Source of the DNA: Cellvibrio sp. PSBB006
GTDB lineage: Bacteria; Pseudomonadota; Gammaproteobacteria; Pseudomonadales; Cellvibrionaceae
Direction: 5' to 3'
DNA: 64,000 bases
Assembly (NCBI RefSeq): GCF_002162135.1
Contig: NZ_CP021382.1
Coordinates: 434,001 to 498,000 of the forward strand
Under the pieces are notes generated by a model. It saw nothing but the letters and a program-made list of their open reading frames with translations. It did not search any database and was not told the origin of the DNA. Both the position numbers and the translations under genes were made by a program. Positions 36,272-45,557 of this stretch are shown here, in pieces; position 1 is the stretch's first letter, and each line of letters begins with the position of its first letter.

Positions 36272-36386
36272 CCACGTCGGCTGCGGTAGGAAAAGCCAGG
36301 GCGAGTCGTTACAATGCTTTCTTTTGCCGACCATGACTGGCGGCTTATCATCGACTGACACAGTGACTAACCGGACGTTATCCCGT

Positions 36387-38108
36387 ATGACTGAACATCC
36401 AGCTTCCAATACGACATCCAACAACGCTGATGCAAAAACAGCTGCCAAGCCTGCGCATTTTATTCAACAAATCATCCGCAAAGATTTGGAAGATGGTATG
36501 CACCAAACAATCGTCACGCGTTTTCCTCCGGAACCCAATGGTTATTTGCATATTGGGCATGCGAAATCCATTTGCTTGAACTTCGGTGTGGCCGATGAGT
36601 TTGGTGGTGTATGTAATTTACGCTTTGATGACACCAATCCGGAAAAAGAGAGCGAAGAGTTTGTTAACTCTATCAAGCGTGACGTTGCCTGGTTGGGTTT
36701 TCAATGGGATGGCGAGGTTCGTTATACCTCGGATTATTTCGATCAGCTACATGCATGGGCGATTCATTTAATTGAACACGGCTTGGCTTACGTGTGTCAC
36801 TTGTCGCCTGACGAAGCACGTGCGTATCGCGGTACCCTGACCGAGCCGGGAAAAAATAGCCCCTACCGCGATCGTAGTGTGGTTGAGAATCTTGAGTTAT
36901 TTGAACAAATGCGTCTGGGTAAGTTCGCTGAAGGTAGTTGCTCATTGCGGGCAAAGATAGATATGGCTGCGCCGAATATGAATTTGCGCGATCCGATTAT
37001 CTACCGTATCAAAAAAGCACATCATCACCAAACGGGTGATAAATGGTGTATTTATCCCTCGTACGATTTTGCACACGGGCAAAGTGATGCGATTGAAGGT
37101 ATTACACATTCAATTTGTACACTGGAGTTTGAAGACCATCGCCCCTTGTACGATTGGTTCATTGAAAACTTACCGGTGCCGGCGAAACCTCGCCAGTATG
37201 AATTCGCGCGGTTAAACATCAATTACACGGTGACCAGTAAGCGTAAGCTGAAACAGTTGGTTGATGAGAAACACGTTGATGCCTGGGATGACCCGCGCAT
37301 GCCGACTATCTCGGGTATGCGGCGTCGCGGTTATACGCCGGCAGCTTTGCGCAATTTTTGCGAACGCATTGGTGTTACGCGCTCCGACAGCATGGTGGAT
37401 GTCAGCATGTTGGAATTCTCGGTGCGTGATGATTTGGATAAAAATGCTCCGCGAGCCATGTGCGTGCTGCGCCCCTTGAAAGTTACGCTGACAAATTACC
37501 CGGAAGAAAAGACGGAAGAAATGGTTGCCTCATGCCATCCCAATCGTGACGACCTGGGTGAACGCTTATTGCCCTTTACGCGCACCTTGTATATCGAGCA
37601 GGATGACTTCCGTGAAGAAGCTAATAAAAAATACAAACGCCTGGTGTTGGGTAAACGGGTGCGTTTACGCAATGCGTATGTGATTGAGGCGGATCTGGCG
37701 ATTCGGGACGAACAGGGCAATATCACCGAAATTGTTGCGCATATCATTGAGGACTCTTTGGGTAAAGATCCTGCTGATGGCATTAAACCCAAGGGGGTTA
37801 TTCATTGGGTATCTGCAACTCGTAATCTGAATTGTGAGGTGCGGTTATATGATCGTCTGTTTACTGACGAGGCGCCGGATGCGGGCGGGAAAAATTTTCT
37901 CGATTCTATTAACCCCAACAGTCTCGAAATACTGCATAACTGCAAGGCAGAGATCAGTTTGGCGAAAGCAACGCTAGAGGATCATTTTCAATTCGAGCGC
38001 GAGGGGTATTTTTGTCTGGACAGTAAATACCACTCACCGGACAAGCCGGTATTTAATCGCACAATCGGCCTGCGGGACAGCTGGGCGAAGATGGATGATC
38101 AGGAATAA
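36387..38108 (+). CDS. glnS: Glutaminyl-tRNA synthetase
   Basis: A 573-residue class I synthetase. The HIGH motif is at residues 55-58 ([15 protein letters not shown]) and the KMSKS-type motif appears as [17 protein letters not shown] and DGIEGITHS-like stretches, including [21 protein letters not shown] in part, are typical of GlnS. I start at ATG 36387 (MTEHPASN); an upstream in-frame ATG at 36324 would add 21 residues without homology. cysS follows 30 bp later, and the glnS-cysS pair is conserved in pseudomonads. Confidence 0.96.
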   Translation: MTEHPASNTTSNNADAKTAAKPAHFIQQIIRKDLEDGMHQTIVTRFPPEPNGYLHIGHAKSICLNFGVADEFGGVCNLRFDDTNPEKESEEFVNSIKRDVAWLGFQWDGEVRYTSDYFDQLHAWAIHLIEHGLAYVCHLSPDEARAYRGTLTEPGKNSPYRDRSVVENLELFEQMRLGKFAEGSCSLRAKIDMAAPNMNLRDPIIYRIKKAHHHQTGDKWCIYPSYDFAHGQSDAIEGITHSICTLEFEDHRPLYDWFIENLPVPAKPRQYEFARLNINYTVTSKRKLKQLVDEKHVDAWDDPRMPTISGMRRRGYTPAALRNFCERIGVTRSDSMVDVSMLEFSVRDDLDKNAPRAMCVLRPLKVTLTNYPEEKTEEMVASCHPNRDDLGERLLPFTRTLYIEQDDFREEANKKYKRLVLGKRVRLRNAYVIEADLAIRDEQGNITEIVAHIIEDSLGKDPADGIKPKGVIHWVSATRNLNCEVRLYDRLFTDEAPDAGGKNFLDSINPNSLEILHNCKAEISLAKATLEDHFQFEREGYFCLDSKYHSPDKPVFNRTIGLRDSWAKMDDQE

Positions 38109-38138
38109 TTTTTGATTTTATATGCTGCGGAATAGACC

Positions 38139-39536
38139 ATGACGCTACACCTTTACAACACATTGACTCGCCAAAAAGAAGCGTTTAAGCCGATCAAACC
38201 CGGCAAGATTTCCATGTATGTCTGTGGTGTTACCGTCTACGATTTCTGTCACGTTGGCCATGCCCGCGTATTGGTGACCTTTGATGTTGTGACACGGTTT
38301 TTGCGGTCTCAGGGCTGGGATGTAACCTACGTGCGTAACATTACCGATATCGACGATAAAATCATCAGACGTGCTCAGGAAAACGGTGAGGCTTACACTG
38401 ACCTTACCTCACGCTTTATCGATTATATGCACGAAGATGAAGCCCGTTTGGGTATTCTTCCTCCGGACATCGAGCCGCGTGCGACCGCCTATATCGATGA
38501 AATTATCGCTATGGTCAACACCTTGGTTGAAAAGCAATTTGCTTATGCTGCACCAAACGGTGATGTTTACTATCGGGTTAAACATTTTGCTGAATATGGT
38601 AAATTAAGCAATAAGAATCCTGATGAGCTGTTAGCCGGCGCGCGTATTGAAGTGGATGAGGTGAAAGAAGATCCGCGGGATTTTGCATTGTGGAAAGCGG
38701 TAAAGCCTGGGGAGGCTGCATGGGCGTCACCCTGGGGGCAGGGGCGTCCCGGTTGGCATATTGAATGTTCCGCCATGAGCAAAGACTGCTGCGGTGTTAC
38801 GTTTGATATCCATGGCGGTGGTCCCGACCTTCCTTTTCCTCACCACGAGAATGAAATTGCCCAAAGCGAAGCTGCCAATGGTTGTAAGTACGTAAACTAT
38901 TGGATGCACGCTGGTGCGGTGCGTGTTGATGGTGAGAAGATGTCCAAGTCTCTGGGCAATTTTTTCACCATTCGCGATGTGCTGGAAAAGTACCATCCTG
39001 AGGTTGTGCGTTTTTTACTGATCAGCAGCCACTACCGTAGCCCGATTAATTATGCGGAAGATAACCTGATTGAGGCCCGTTCTGGACTTGAGCGTTTTTA
39101 CAGTGCTTTGCGCGATTATGCTGATGTTGCGGCGGCACCCCTGGTGGATATAGAACAGAGTTCTTACTATCAGGCTTTCGTTGCTTCCATGAATGATGAC
39201 TTTAATACCCGATTGGCACTGGCCGGTATGTACGATCTGGTGCGCGACCTGAATAATGCAAAATCCAACCCCGCACAGGCACGACAGCTCGCTGCACAGT
39301 TAAAGGCTATGGGGAATGTCTTGGGCATTTTGCAAGATAATCCCGCACAGTTCCTTCAATCAGCTGGCCATGATGCGATTTCGGCGGAGGCTGTTGAACA
39401 ATTGGTTGCCGAGCGTATCGAAGCTAAACGCAACAAAAATTACGCGCGCGCTGACGAGATTCGCAAGAGTTTGCTGGAGCAAGGTGTAGTGCTTGAGGAT
39501 TCCCGCGATGGGGGCACGCAGTGGCGCCGCGAGTAG
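38139..39536 (+). CDS. cysS: Cysteinyl-tRNA synthetase
   Basis: A 465-residue class I synthetase. The zinc ligand C29 lies in SMYVCGVTVYD, HVGH is at 38-41, further zinc ligands lie in WHIECSAM and FPHHENEIAQSE, and KMSKSLGNF is at about 267-275. Length and C-terminal anticodon-binding domain are normal. It follows glnS by 30 bp, so the two are probably co-transcribed. Confidence 0.97.
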   Translation: MTLHLYNTLTRQKEAFKPIKPGKISMYVCGVTVYDFCHVGHARVLVTFDVVTRFLRSQGWDVTYVRNITDIDDKIIRRAQENGEAYTDLTSRFIDYMHEDEARLGILPPDIEPRATAYIDEIIAMVNTLVEKQFAYAAPNGDVYYRVKHFAEYGKLSNKNPDELLAGARIEVDEVKEDPRDFALWKAVKPGEAAWASPWGQGRPGWHIECSAMSKDCCGVTFDIHGGGPDLPFPHHENEIAQSEAANGCKYVNYWMHAGAVRVDGEKMSKSLGNFFTIRDVLEKYHPEVVRFLLISSHYRSPINYAEDNLIEARSGLERFYSALRDYADVAAAPLVDIEQSSYYQAFVASMNDDFNTRLALAGMYDLVRDLNNAKSNPAQARQLAAQLKAMGNVLGILQDNPAQFLQSAGHDAISAEAVEQLVAERIEAKRNKNYARADEIRKSLLEQGVVLEDSRDGGTQWRRE

Positions 39537-39629
39537 TGCTTTCGGCTATCCGGGGTTTGTTAGTGGATTGTCAGCACGGAGTTGTAACAACGTTATTGGC
39601 AAACGAACAATCCTGCGGAGGTGCTTATC

Positions 39630-39986
39630 ATGACTCGGCACATCAGTAAATGTCTGTGTGCAGTTAGTATTCTTTTATCTTTTCTCATTACAGGTTTTTC
39701 TATGAGTGCAGTTGCTGATGAAGTCTGGATTGATGTTCGCACCCCCGAGGAACACGCTGCAGGCCATGTGGATGGAACATTACTGATGCCCCATGACCAG
39801 ATTGCTGCGCTCATCAGTGAACAGGTTCCTGATAAAAACGCGGACATTCAATTGTATTGTCGTAGCGGTCGCCGGGCCGATGTTGCGCGCGATATATTGC
39901 TGCAAATGGGTTATACCCGCGTAACTAATCATGGCTCCCTCGAAAATGCCTTGGCGATAACACAACAGCAGAAAAGTGACGATTAA
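39630..39986 (+). CDS. Periplasmic rhodanese-domain protein (PspE-like)
   Basis: A 118-residue protein with a signal peptide (CAVSILLSFLITGFSMSAVADE) and a single rhodanese domain. The active cysteine is C77 in QLYCRSGRRADVA, and EVWIDVRTPEEHAAGHVDGT is the typical first part. It is probably a periplasmic sulfurtransferase like E. coli PspE. CGGAGGTG at 39616-39623 supports ATG 39630 over the upstream GTG 39621. Confidence 0.9.
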   Translation: MTRHISKCLCAVSILLSFLITGFSMSAVADEVWIDVRTPEEHAAGHVDGTLLMPHDQIAALISEQVPDKNADIQLYCRSGRRADVARDILLQMGYTRVTNHGSLENALAITQQQKSDD

Positions 39987-40039
39987 GGATCGATAGCGTC
40001 AGGCAAGAATCTTTAAACTGCGCTAGTCGGATAAGTGGT

Positions 40040-40258
40040 ATGTCTTTGCGAAAATATTTCAAGAGTCGCGGCTTGGCAATCAACATGATCGCATGCGCCG
40101 CTTTTTTAGCCCTGGCGGTTTATGGCTGGGGACTGCCTGTAGCAGATTTGCTGCGTTATTTCTGGATACTGGTGGCTTGCTTGATGATTGTGGTCGGGCT
40201 GGCTGTGCTTGCGGGTTTTATATTGCGCAAAATCAGTCACCGTCATGATGATCAGTGA
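40040..40258 (+). CDS. Small two-helix membrane protein, unknown
   Basis: A 72-residue protein with two hydrophobic helices: about residues 14-31 (NMIACAAFLALAVYGWG) and 39-61 (LRYFWILVACLMIVVGLAVLAGF). The ends are basic (RKYFKSRG, LRKISHRHDD). I do not recognise a family. The gene follows the rhodanese gene by 53 bp and ends seven bp from the stop of the convergent CorC-type gene, in a small GATCAGT tandem repeat. Coding status is supported by the clean start and hydrophobic pattern. Confidence 0.6.
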   Translation: MSLRKYFKSRGLAINMIACAAFLALAVYGWGLPVADLLRYFWILVACLMIVVGLAVLAGFILRKISHRHDDQ

Positions 40259-40268
40259 TCAGTGATCA
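40250..40268. repeat. GATCAGT tandem repeat between convergent genes
   Basis: GATCAGT occurs twice and is followed by GATCACG at about 40250-40270, across the stop codon of the small membrane protein gene and up to the stop of the convergent CorC-type gene. Each unit contains a GATC (Dam-type) site. Confidence 0.55.
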
Positions 40269-41534
40269 CGATAACCGTTTAACCTTGAGCCATGCAATCA
40301 TCTTGTCGGTCAGCTGTGCTGTTTCAAAACGGTAACTCCCGATTTCAAAACCGATCTCCGCATCAGGAATATTTTCCAGGTATTCCATAGCCAGTCCATT
40401 AAGCGTTTTGGGCCCATCAAGAGGAAGTTCCCAGTCCAGTGTTTTGTTGATGTCACGTACAAACGTGCCGCCATCAATCAAAAACCAGTTATCTTCCTGT
40501 GGCACGATATCTCTGGATTCTTCTTCAGCACTGTTGGTCGTAAATTCCCCGACAATCTCTTCTAATAGATCTTCCAGCGTAACAATGCCCTGTACTTCGC
40601 CGTATTCATCGACCACCAATGCCATGCGGCATTTCTGCTGTTGGAAGTTCAGTAACTGCGTATTCAGTTTGGTGGACTCGGGAACGAAGTAAGGCTCACT
40701 CGCAAAACGACGAATCGCCTCGTGTGTCACGGTGCTGTCATCGCCCTGAATAAAACGCGCCGCATTGCGCAGGTGCAATATACCAACGACTTTGTTGATG
40801 TCGCCTTCATAAACGGGCAGGCGAGTATATTCGCTGGTGCGGATGCGTTGTAAAAGCTCGGGAACATCCAGCTCCAGATCAAGACCTTCAACCTCGTTGC
40901 GTGGAATCATAATGTCTTCCACGGTAGATTTTTCCAGATCAAGCACATTCAACAACATGCCCTGATGTTGGTCGGGTAATAGATCGCCTGCTTCGTCAAC
41001 GACAGTGCGAAGCTCCTCTGGGTCAAGATGTTCAATGTGTTTGTGGGTTTTAGCATCAATGCCAAACAATCGCACCACTGCATTGGATAATAAATTAACC
41101 GCCAGTACAGCAGGATGAAGTAAGTAGGACAGGGGACGAAGGAACCAACTGGAGACAAAGGAAATTCGTTCGGGATAGAGCGCAGCAATGGTCTTTGGCG
41201 TGACTTCGGAAAATACCAGCATCACAAAAGTAAGAATGATACTGGCAATGTAGGGGCCGGCATCACCATAAAGCCGGATAGCAATGACGGCTGAAATAGT
41301 CACTGCAATATTATTGACGAGGTTATTGCCAATCAGGATCAATCCAATCAAACGATCCGGGCGATGTAATAATTTAGCCACCCGCAGCGCAGCGCGGTCA
41401 CCTTTTTTAGTGAGGTGTTTCAACCGATAACGATTGATTGACATCATGCCGGTCTCGGAACCGGAGAAAAAGGCTGACAGGATTAGCATGCCGAACAGCA
41501 AGGCAAACAGAAATTCTAGCGAAACGTCGTCCAA
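40266..41534 (-). CDS. CNNM/CBS membrane protein of the HlyC/CorC family
   Basis: A 422-residue protein. The N-terminal DUF21/CNNM domain (about residues 1-185) has several membrane helices and AFFSGSETGMMSINRYRLKH, a family hallmark. Two CBS motifs follow, then a CorC/HlyC C-terminal domain with VTLEDLLEEIVGEF. Proteins of this type (E. coli YfjD) are implicated in magnesium or cobalt handling. E. coli has the same order beside ypjD and ffh. The start is at 41534, 100 bp from ypjD on the same strand. Confidence 0.92.
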   Translation of the reverse strand: MDDVSLEFLFALLFGMLILSAFFSGSETGMMSINRYRLKHLTKKGDRAALRVAKLLHRPDRLIGLILIGNNLVNNIAVTISAVIAIRLYGDAGPYIASIILTFVMLVFSEVTPKTIAALYPERISFVSSWFLRPLSYLLHPAVLAVNLLSNAVVRLFGIDAKTHKHIEHLDPEELRTVVDEAGDLLPDQHQGMLLNVLDLEKSTVEDIMIPRNEVEGLDLELDVPELLQRIRTSEYTRLPVYEGDINKVVGILHLRNAARFIQGDDSTVTHEAIRRFASEPYFVPESTKLNTQLLNFQQQKCRMALVVDEYGEVQGIVTLEDLLEEIVGEFTTNSAEEESRDIVPQEDNWFLIDGGTFVRDINKTLDWELPLDGPKTLNGLAMEYLENIPDAEIGFEIGSYRFETAQLTDKMIAWLKVKRLS

Positions 41535-41634
41535 AGCGATGGAGCCTGTATTGCGAAATGGCTGGGTATCTTGACGAAGTTTTTGGGGTTAATCAATAAC
41601 GGAGGGCGGCTTCAATAACCCGGATTAACCTTCA

Positions 41635-42426
41635 TCAGATGCGCTGGAGGATCAGTTCAAGCACCAGTTTGCTGCCAAAATAAGCGAGCATTAATAGGGC
41701 GAAACCACCGAGCGTCCAGCGAATCGCCGTATAGCCACGCCAGCCGAGACGGTGACGACCCCAAAGTAGCAGAGCGTAGATGACCCAGGCGGCAATAGAG
41801 AAAACAGTTTTATGTGCCAGGTGTTGGGCAAAGATATCCTCCAGAAACCACATGCCGGAGAGAATGGACAAGGTCAAGAGGATTTCGCCGGCCCACAACA
41901 ATTCAAAGAGCAATGACTCCATGGTTTGTAGGGGCGGTAATAAACGCACATTACCAATGGTGTGTTTGTTTTTTAATTGGTGATTTTGATAAGCCAGCAA
42001 AAGCGCTTGCAGGGTAGCAATAGTCAGCAGGCTGTACGCCAGGATGGACAGGATGACGTGGCTGGCCAGTTGATAGGAGATCTGGACATCTGCATCGTTT
42101 CCGGCAATGGAAGCTCCCACCGCCAGAACGGACAGGGGACTCAACAGAATAAACAGATTATGCAGAGCCTTCTTGAGGCTGCTGAGCAGCACAATCAGGT
42201 TGATGACCCAAAAGATGAGCGATGACACCGAAAAAAAACCCAACTGTACCCCGGTATGGGCGGCACTGAGCCCATAGATGCCGCCGCCATGAAAAACGAG
42301 CGCAGCGCCGATCAAGGCAAATAAACCGGTGCGGTGAATGGCTTGTTGACGGGCAAAACAGTGGATTGAATAAAGACCGGCTATGACATAAAAAAGGATC
42401 GCTGCAAGATTCGCATAAAGTGTCAT
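41635..42426 (-). CDS. ypjD: CcsA-like inner-membrane protein YpjD
   Basis: From ATG 42426 (MTLYANLAAIL) the protein has 263 residues, the same length as E. coli YpjD. About eight membrane helices are seen, and the family is related to the cytochrome c assembly protein CcsA (TIATLQALLLAYQN, LLWAGEILLTLSILSGMWF, HKTVFSIAAWVIYALLLWGR). A Gly/Trp-containing segment replaces the full heme-handling WWD motif, so it is probably not a cytochrome c biogenesis factor itself. An ORF start at 42510 adds 28 poorly conserved residues. It is divergent from ffh, as in E. coli. Confidence 0.88.
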   Translation of the reverse strand: MTLYANLAAILFYVIAGLYSIHCFARQQAIHRTGLFALIGAALVFHGGGIYGLSAAHTGVQLGFFSVSSLIFWVINLIVLLSSLKKALHNLFILLSPLSVLAVGASIAGNDADVQISYQLASHVILSILAYSLLTIATLQALLLAYQNHQLKNKHTIGNVRLLPPLQTMESLLFELLWAGEILLTLSILSGMWFLEDIFAQHLAHKTVFSIAAWVIYALLLWGRHRLGWRGYTAIRWTLGGFALLMLAYFGSKLVLELILQRI

Positions 42427-42612
42427 TGTTTCTGCCTGGTCCATGAAAACGTCCGGGGAAAGAGCCTCTAAATGCGAATGAGGCGCGTTCGAGTGATAGA
42501 GTAGCGCCAAAGTTTGTCACAGGATGAGCGCAAATAGAAGCGCTGGATAGATCCTTGATGTATCAAGGGGTTAACTCCCGAGGATGCTGGCAATTCGCCG
42601 GTCATTTGAGGG

Positions 42613-42618
42613 TATAAT
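42613..42618 (+). promoter_or_regulatory. -10 element upstream of ffh
   Basis: A perfect TATAAT at 42613-42618 lies 89 bp before the ffh start. I see no clear -35 hexamer at 16-18 bp, so confidence is limited. Confidence 0.5.
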
Positions 42619-42706
42619 CGCCGCCTGATTCCGTTAACCGATACGAAGAAACGGTTCGGCATTTTCATGAATAGCATCATTACTCAACGATTGTCTGAGA
42701 AAGCTT

Positions 42707-44095
42707 ATGTTTGAGAATTTAACAGATCGTCTTTCCCACACCTTGCGAAGCATGACCGGCAAGGCCCGCTTAAGTGAAGACAACATCAAGGATACGCTGC
42801 GCGAAGTCCGCAAAGCGCTGCTGGAGGCGGATGTTGCCCTACCGGTGGTTAAAGCCTTTATTGACCAGGTCCGCAGCCGTGCGCTTGGGCAACAAATCGG
42901 TAAAGCGCTCAACCCCGGCCAGCAATTCATCAAGATTGTAGAGAATGAATTGATCAGCGTAATGGGATCGGCCAATGAAGGGCTCAAGCTGGCGGTGCAG
43001 CCGCCCGCTGTGATCCTGATGGCCGGTTTGCAGGGGGCCGGTAAAACGACCTCAGTGGCCAAATTGGCGCGCTACCTTAAGGAACGTGAAAAGAAAAAAG
43101 TCCTTGTTGTCAGTGCGGATATCTATCGCCCGGCTGCTATTCAGCAATTGCAGACCCTCGCGCAGGAGGTTGGCGTTGAGTTTTTCCCCTCCACAGCAGA
43201 GCAGCGTCCGGTAGATATCGCGCGTGGCGCTATCGAACATGCCAAGCGGCAATTTGTTGATGTCGTGATTGTGGATACTGCTGGACGGCTGCATATCGAC
43301 AATGAGCTGATGGGTGAGATCCAGGATTTGCATAGGGCCATCAAACCGGCGGAGACCCTATTCGTTATCGACGCCATGATCGGTCAGGATGCGGTAAATA
43401 CAGCCAAGGCTTTCAATGACGCATTGCCCTTAACCGGTGTGATTTTAACCAAGGCTGATGGTGATGCCCGCGGTGGCGCGGCCTTATCTGTCCGCCATGT
43501 CACCGGTAAGCCGATCAAATTCCTCGGGATGGGGGAAAAGGTTGATGCGCTTGAGCCTTTCCATCCGGAACGTATTGCCTCGCGCATTCTCGGTATGGGA
43601 GATGTACTGTCGTTGATCGAGCAGGCAGAGCGGAGCATCGACAAAGAAAAAGCCGACAAGCTGGTAAAAAAAGTTACCAAGGGCCAAAAGTTCGATCTCG
43701 AAGATTTACGTGATCAGCTGCAACAAATGCAGAACATGGGTGGTTTGACCTCCATGCTCGATAAGCTGCCGGGCATGGGTAATATGGCGCAGATGGCTCA
43801 GCAGTCCAATATGGGCAAGCAGTTCAAAGTGATGGAAGCCATCATTAATTCCATGACACCGGAAGAGCGCCGTAACCCGGAAGATCTGAATGGTTCCCGT
43901 AAACGTCGTATCACCCAAGGTTCCGGCACACAAATCCAGGACTTGAACCGCCTGCTGAAGCAGTACAAGCAGATGGCTAAAATGATGCAAAAAATGAAAG
44001 GTGGCGGCATGTCCAAGATGATGCGTGGCTTGGGGGGAATGATGCCGGGCGGTATGCCTCCAGGTGGCGGATTACCACCGGGATTTCGCCGTTGA
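42707..44095 (+). CDS. ffh: Signal recognition particle protein Ffh
   Basis: A 462-residue SRP54 GTPase. The N domain is followed by the G domain with P-loop GLQGAGKTTSVAKLARYL near residue 107, DTAGRLH, and TKADGDARGGAALS. The C-terminal M domain is rich in Met (MGGLTSMLDKLPGMGNMAQM, MSKMMRGLGGMMPG) and binds signal peptides and 4.5S RNA. It targets ribosomes making membrane proteins to FtsY. It is divergent from ypjD. The genes rpsP-rimM-trmD-rplS, which often follow ffh, are not found after it here. Confidence 0.97.
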   Translation: MFENLTDRLSHTLRSMTGKARLSEDNIKDTLREVRKALLEADVALPVVKAFIDQVRSRALGQQIGKALNPGQQFIKIVENELISVMGSANEGLKLAVQPPAVILMAGLQGAGKTTSVAKLARYLKEREKKKVLVVSADIYRPAAIQQLQTLAQEVGVEFFPSTAEQRPVDIARGAIEHAKRQFVDVVIVDTAGRLHIDNELMGEIQDLHRAIKPAETLFVIDAMIGQDAVNTAKAFNDALPLTGVILTKADGDARGGAALSVRHVTGKPIKFLGMGEKVDALEPFHPERIASRILGMGDVLSLIEQAERSIDKEKADKLVKKVTKGQKFDLEDLRDQLQQMQNMGGLTSMLDKLPGMGNMAQMAQQSNMGKQFKVMEAIINSMTPEERRNPEDLNGSRKRRITQGSGTQIQDLNRLLKQYKQMAKMMQKMKGGGMSKMMRGLGGMMPGGMPPGGGLPPGFRR

Positions 44096-44105
44096 CAAAT
44101 AGCTG

Positions 44106-44134
44106 AAAGCGTCGCGCATTGCGGCGCTTTTTTT
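44106..44134 (+). terminator. Terminator after ffh
   Basis: AAAGCGTCGC (44106-44115) and GCGGCGCTTT (44121-44130) form a 10-bp stem with one G-T pair and a five-base loop, followed by T residues to 44134. It begins 11 bp after the stop. Confidence 0.8.
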
Positions 44135-44316
44135 ACAGGCTTCTTTGGTGCATTCTATGGCACTGGAATTACGATTTTTTACACATGCCGTGGAATTTTT
44201 AATTTCCTGCAACCTCTGATGAAAGAATCCACTGTATTGCCACGATGGATTCAGCATTCATAAAAAAATAATATTTCAACAATAACAATCGCGGGAATAC
44301 CGCGCAGGAATTGATT

Positions 44317-44808
44317 ATGAAATCAATGATGTTTTTTACACTGCTTATATCGGCCTTTCTGCTATTAATTGCCTGCCAACAAACTGGACAGCCTCACGCA
44401 ACCCCTGAAGCAGACAAACAACCTGTAGCGAATGAGCTTTCTCCCGCTTATCGAGCGGCAACGAAGCAAGAATTATCAGGCACTTGGTACATCGAATATA
44501 TTGGTGACCGACCCGTGCTTGACCGAAGCCCGGCGCGCGTCCAGTTCACGGAAGATGGGGCCATTAACGGCAACGCCAGTTGTAATCGCTTTTTTGGTTC
44601 ATACACCTATTCAGATAAAAAGCTTGTGATTCCGCAAAGTCTTGGTGCAACCAAGATGATGTGTCTGCCCGCATTGATGGAACAAGAGCAACGCTTATTT
44701 CAACATTTGCCCAATGCGGTGCAAGCCAGTTTACTAAACGGCTTGTTGGTTCTGCGTGATGCCCGGGGTAACCAGGTTATCAAAGCCTCCCGCGACGAAT
44801 CTCAATAA
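44317..44808 (+). CDS. META-domain lipoprotein (HslJ-like)
   Basis: A 163-residue lipoprotein with the signal LLISAFLLLIAC (lipobox LIAC) and a META domain. ELSGTWYIEYIGDRPV, the GNASCNRFFGSY motif and MMCLPALMEQEQRLFQ match HslJ-type proteins, which are linked to heat or novobiocin resistance in E. coli; the molecular role is unknown. I use ATG 44317 because AGGAA lies six bases upstream; a TTG at 44311 adds two residues. The DUF2956 gene follows two bases after the stop. Confidence 0.88.
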   Translation: MKSMMFFTLLISAFLLLIACQQTGQPHATPEADKQPVANELSPAYRAATKQELSGTWYIEYIGDRPVLDRSPARVQFTEDGAINGNASCNRFFGSYTYSDKKLVIPQSLGATKMMCLPALMEQEQRLFQHLPNAVQASLLNGLLVLRDARGNQVIKASRDESQ

Positions 44809-44810
44809 TC

Positions 44811-45176
44811 ATGACCAGTCCGAACAAAAATAAAGACAAAAGTAAAAAGGATGCGCGCGATATTCGTGCAGAAGCGTTAAAGATCGCTAATAGCCAACAT
44901 ATCGACGGGCAAACCCGGGAACAGACCCGATTGATTGCTTCGGGTATACAGCGGGGCATGGAGCAGTTTTTGCGTCAACAAAATGAGAAAGCCCGAGAGC
45001 TGGACAAGCGTATGAAAAAAGTCCAGCGTCTGGCTGTAAGCCATCAGCAGCCGGAATCGGCAGCAGATACTGAAGTCGTGGCACATACATCAATGAATGT
45101 GTCCCGGTTGCCTTGGGTGCTATTAATTATTTCCTGGATTCTCTTTGTGGCTTATGTCTGGTGGGGTTCGCGGTAG
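44811..45176 (+). CDS. DUF2956-family protein with C-terminal membrane helix
   Basis: A 121-residue protein. The N-terminal two-thirds are highly charged and helical (ALKIANSQHIDGQTREQTRL, GIQRGMEQFLRQQNEKAREL), matching what I remember of DUF2956 proteins. A single helix near the C-terminus (WVLLIISWILFVAYVWWG) suggests a tail-anchored inner-membrane protein. No function is known. It starts two bases after the META lipoprotein gene, so the two are probably co-expressed. Confidence 0.75.
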   Translation: MTSPNKNKDKSKKDARDIRAEALKIANSQHIDGQTREQTRLIASGIQRGMEQFLRQQNEKARELDKRMKKVQRLAVSHQQPESAADTEVVAHTSMNVSRLPWVLLIISWILFVAYVWWGSR

Positions 45177-45369
45177 TTCATCCATTCTTGTCGATAAAGT
45201 TTACGTGTGGAGCGATGATTGATTTGGCGGGTGATATTAAGGCTTTGATTTTTGTAGATTATTTTTTGAAAAAATCCTTGGCTTATTATTTGCTTTCTTC
45301 AGGTGGTCGATAGTTAATATCGCTTTATAACCCCCTTTCGCCTCATTCGTTGAATCAAAGGAATTGATC

Positions 45370-45537
45370 ATGAAAGTATTCAGCACAGCTTTATTGGCTT
45401 CTCTATTATTTGCCTTGCTCACTTTTCCCGCTGCTGCATCCATGGGTGACAGCCTTCAGGACGGTTCACCATTGTTTGCCTTATTTGCTATTGGTTTGTT
45501 GGGACTTGTGGTGTCCCGTCGCAAATTCCGCCACTGA
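45370..45537 (+). CDS. 55-residue exported protein with PEP-CTERM-like tail
   Basis: A small ORF from ATG 45370 with AAGGAA six bases upstream. Residues 1-24 are a signal peptide (MKVFSTALLASLLFALL, then TFPAAAS). Only about ten polar residues (MGDSLQDGSP) separate it from a second hydrophobic stretch, LFALFAIGLLGLVVS, which ends in RRKFRH. A hydrophobic segment with GLLGL followed by an arginine cluster is the layout of PEP-CTERM and related C-terminal sorting signals, but the PEP motif itself is missing. It could be a minimal sorted protein or a small two-helix membrane peptide. The family is unknown. Confidence 0.6.
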   Translation: MKVFSTALLASLLFALLTFPAAASMGDSLQDGSPLFALFAIGLLGLVVSRRKFRH

Positions 45538-45557
45538 TAACGTGCTCCAGGGTTCCG

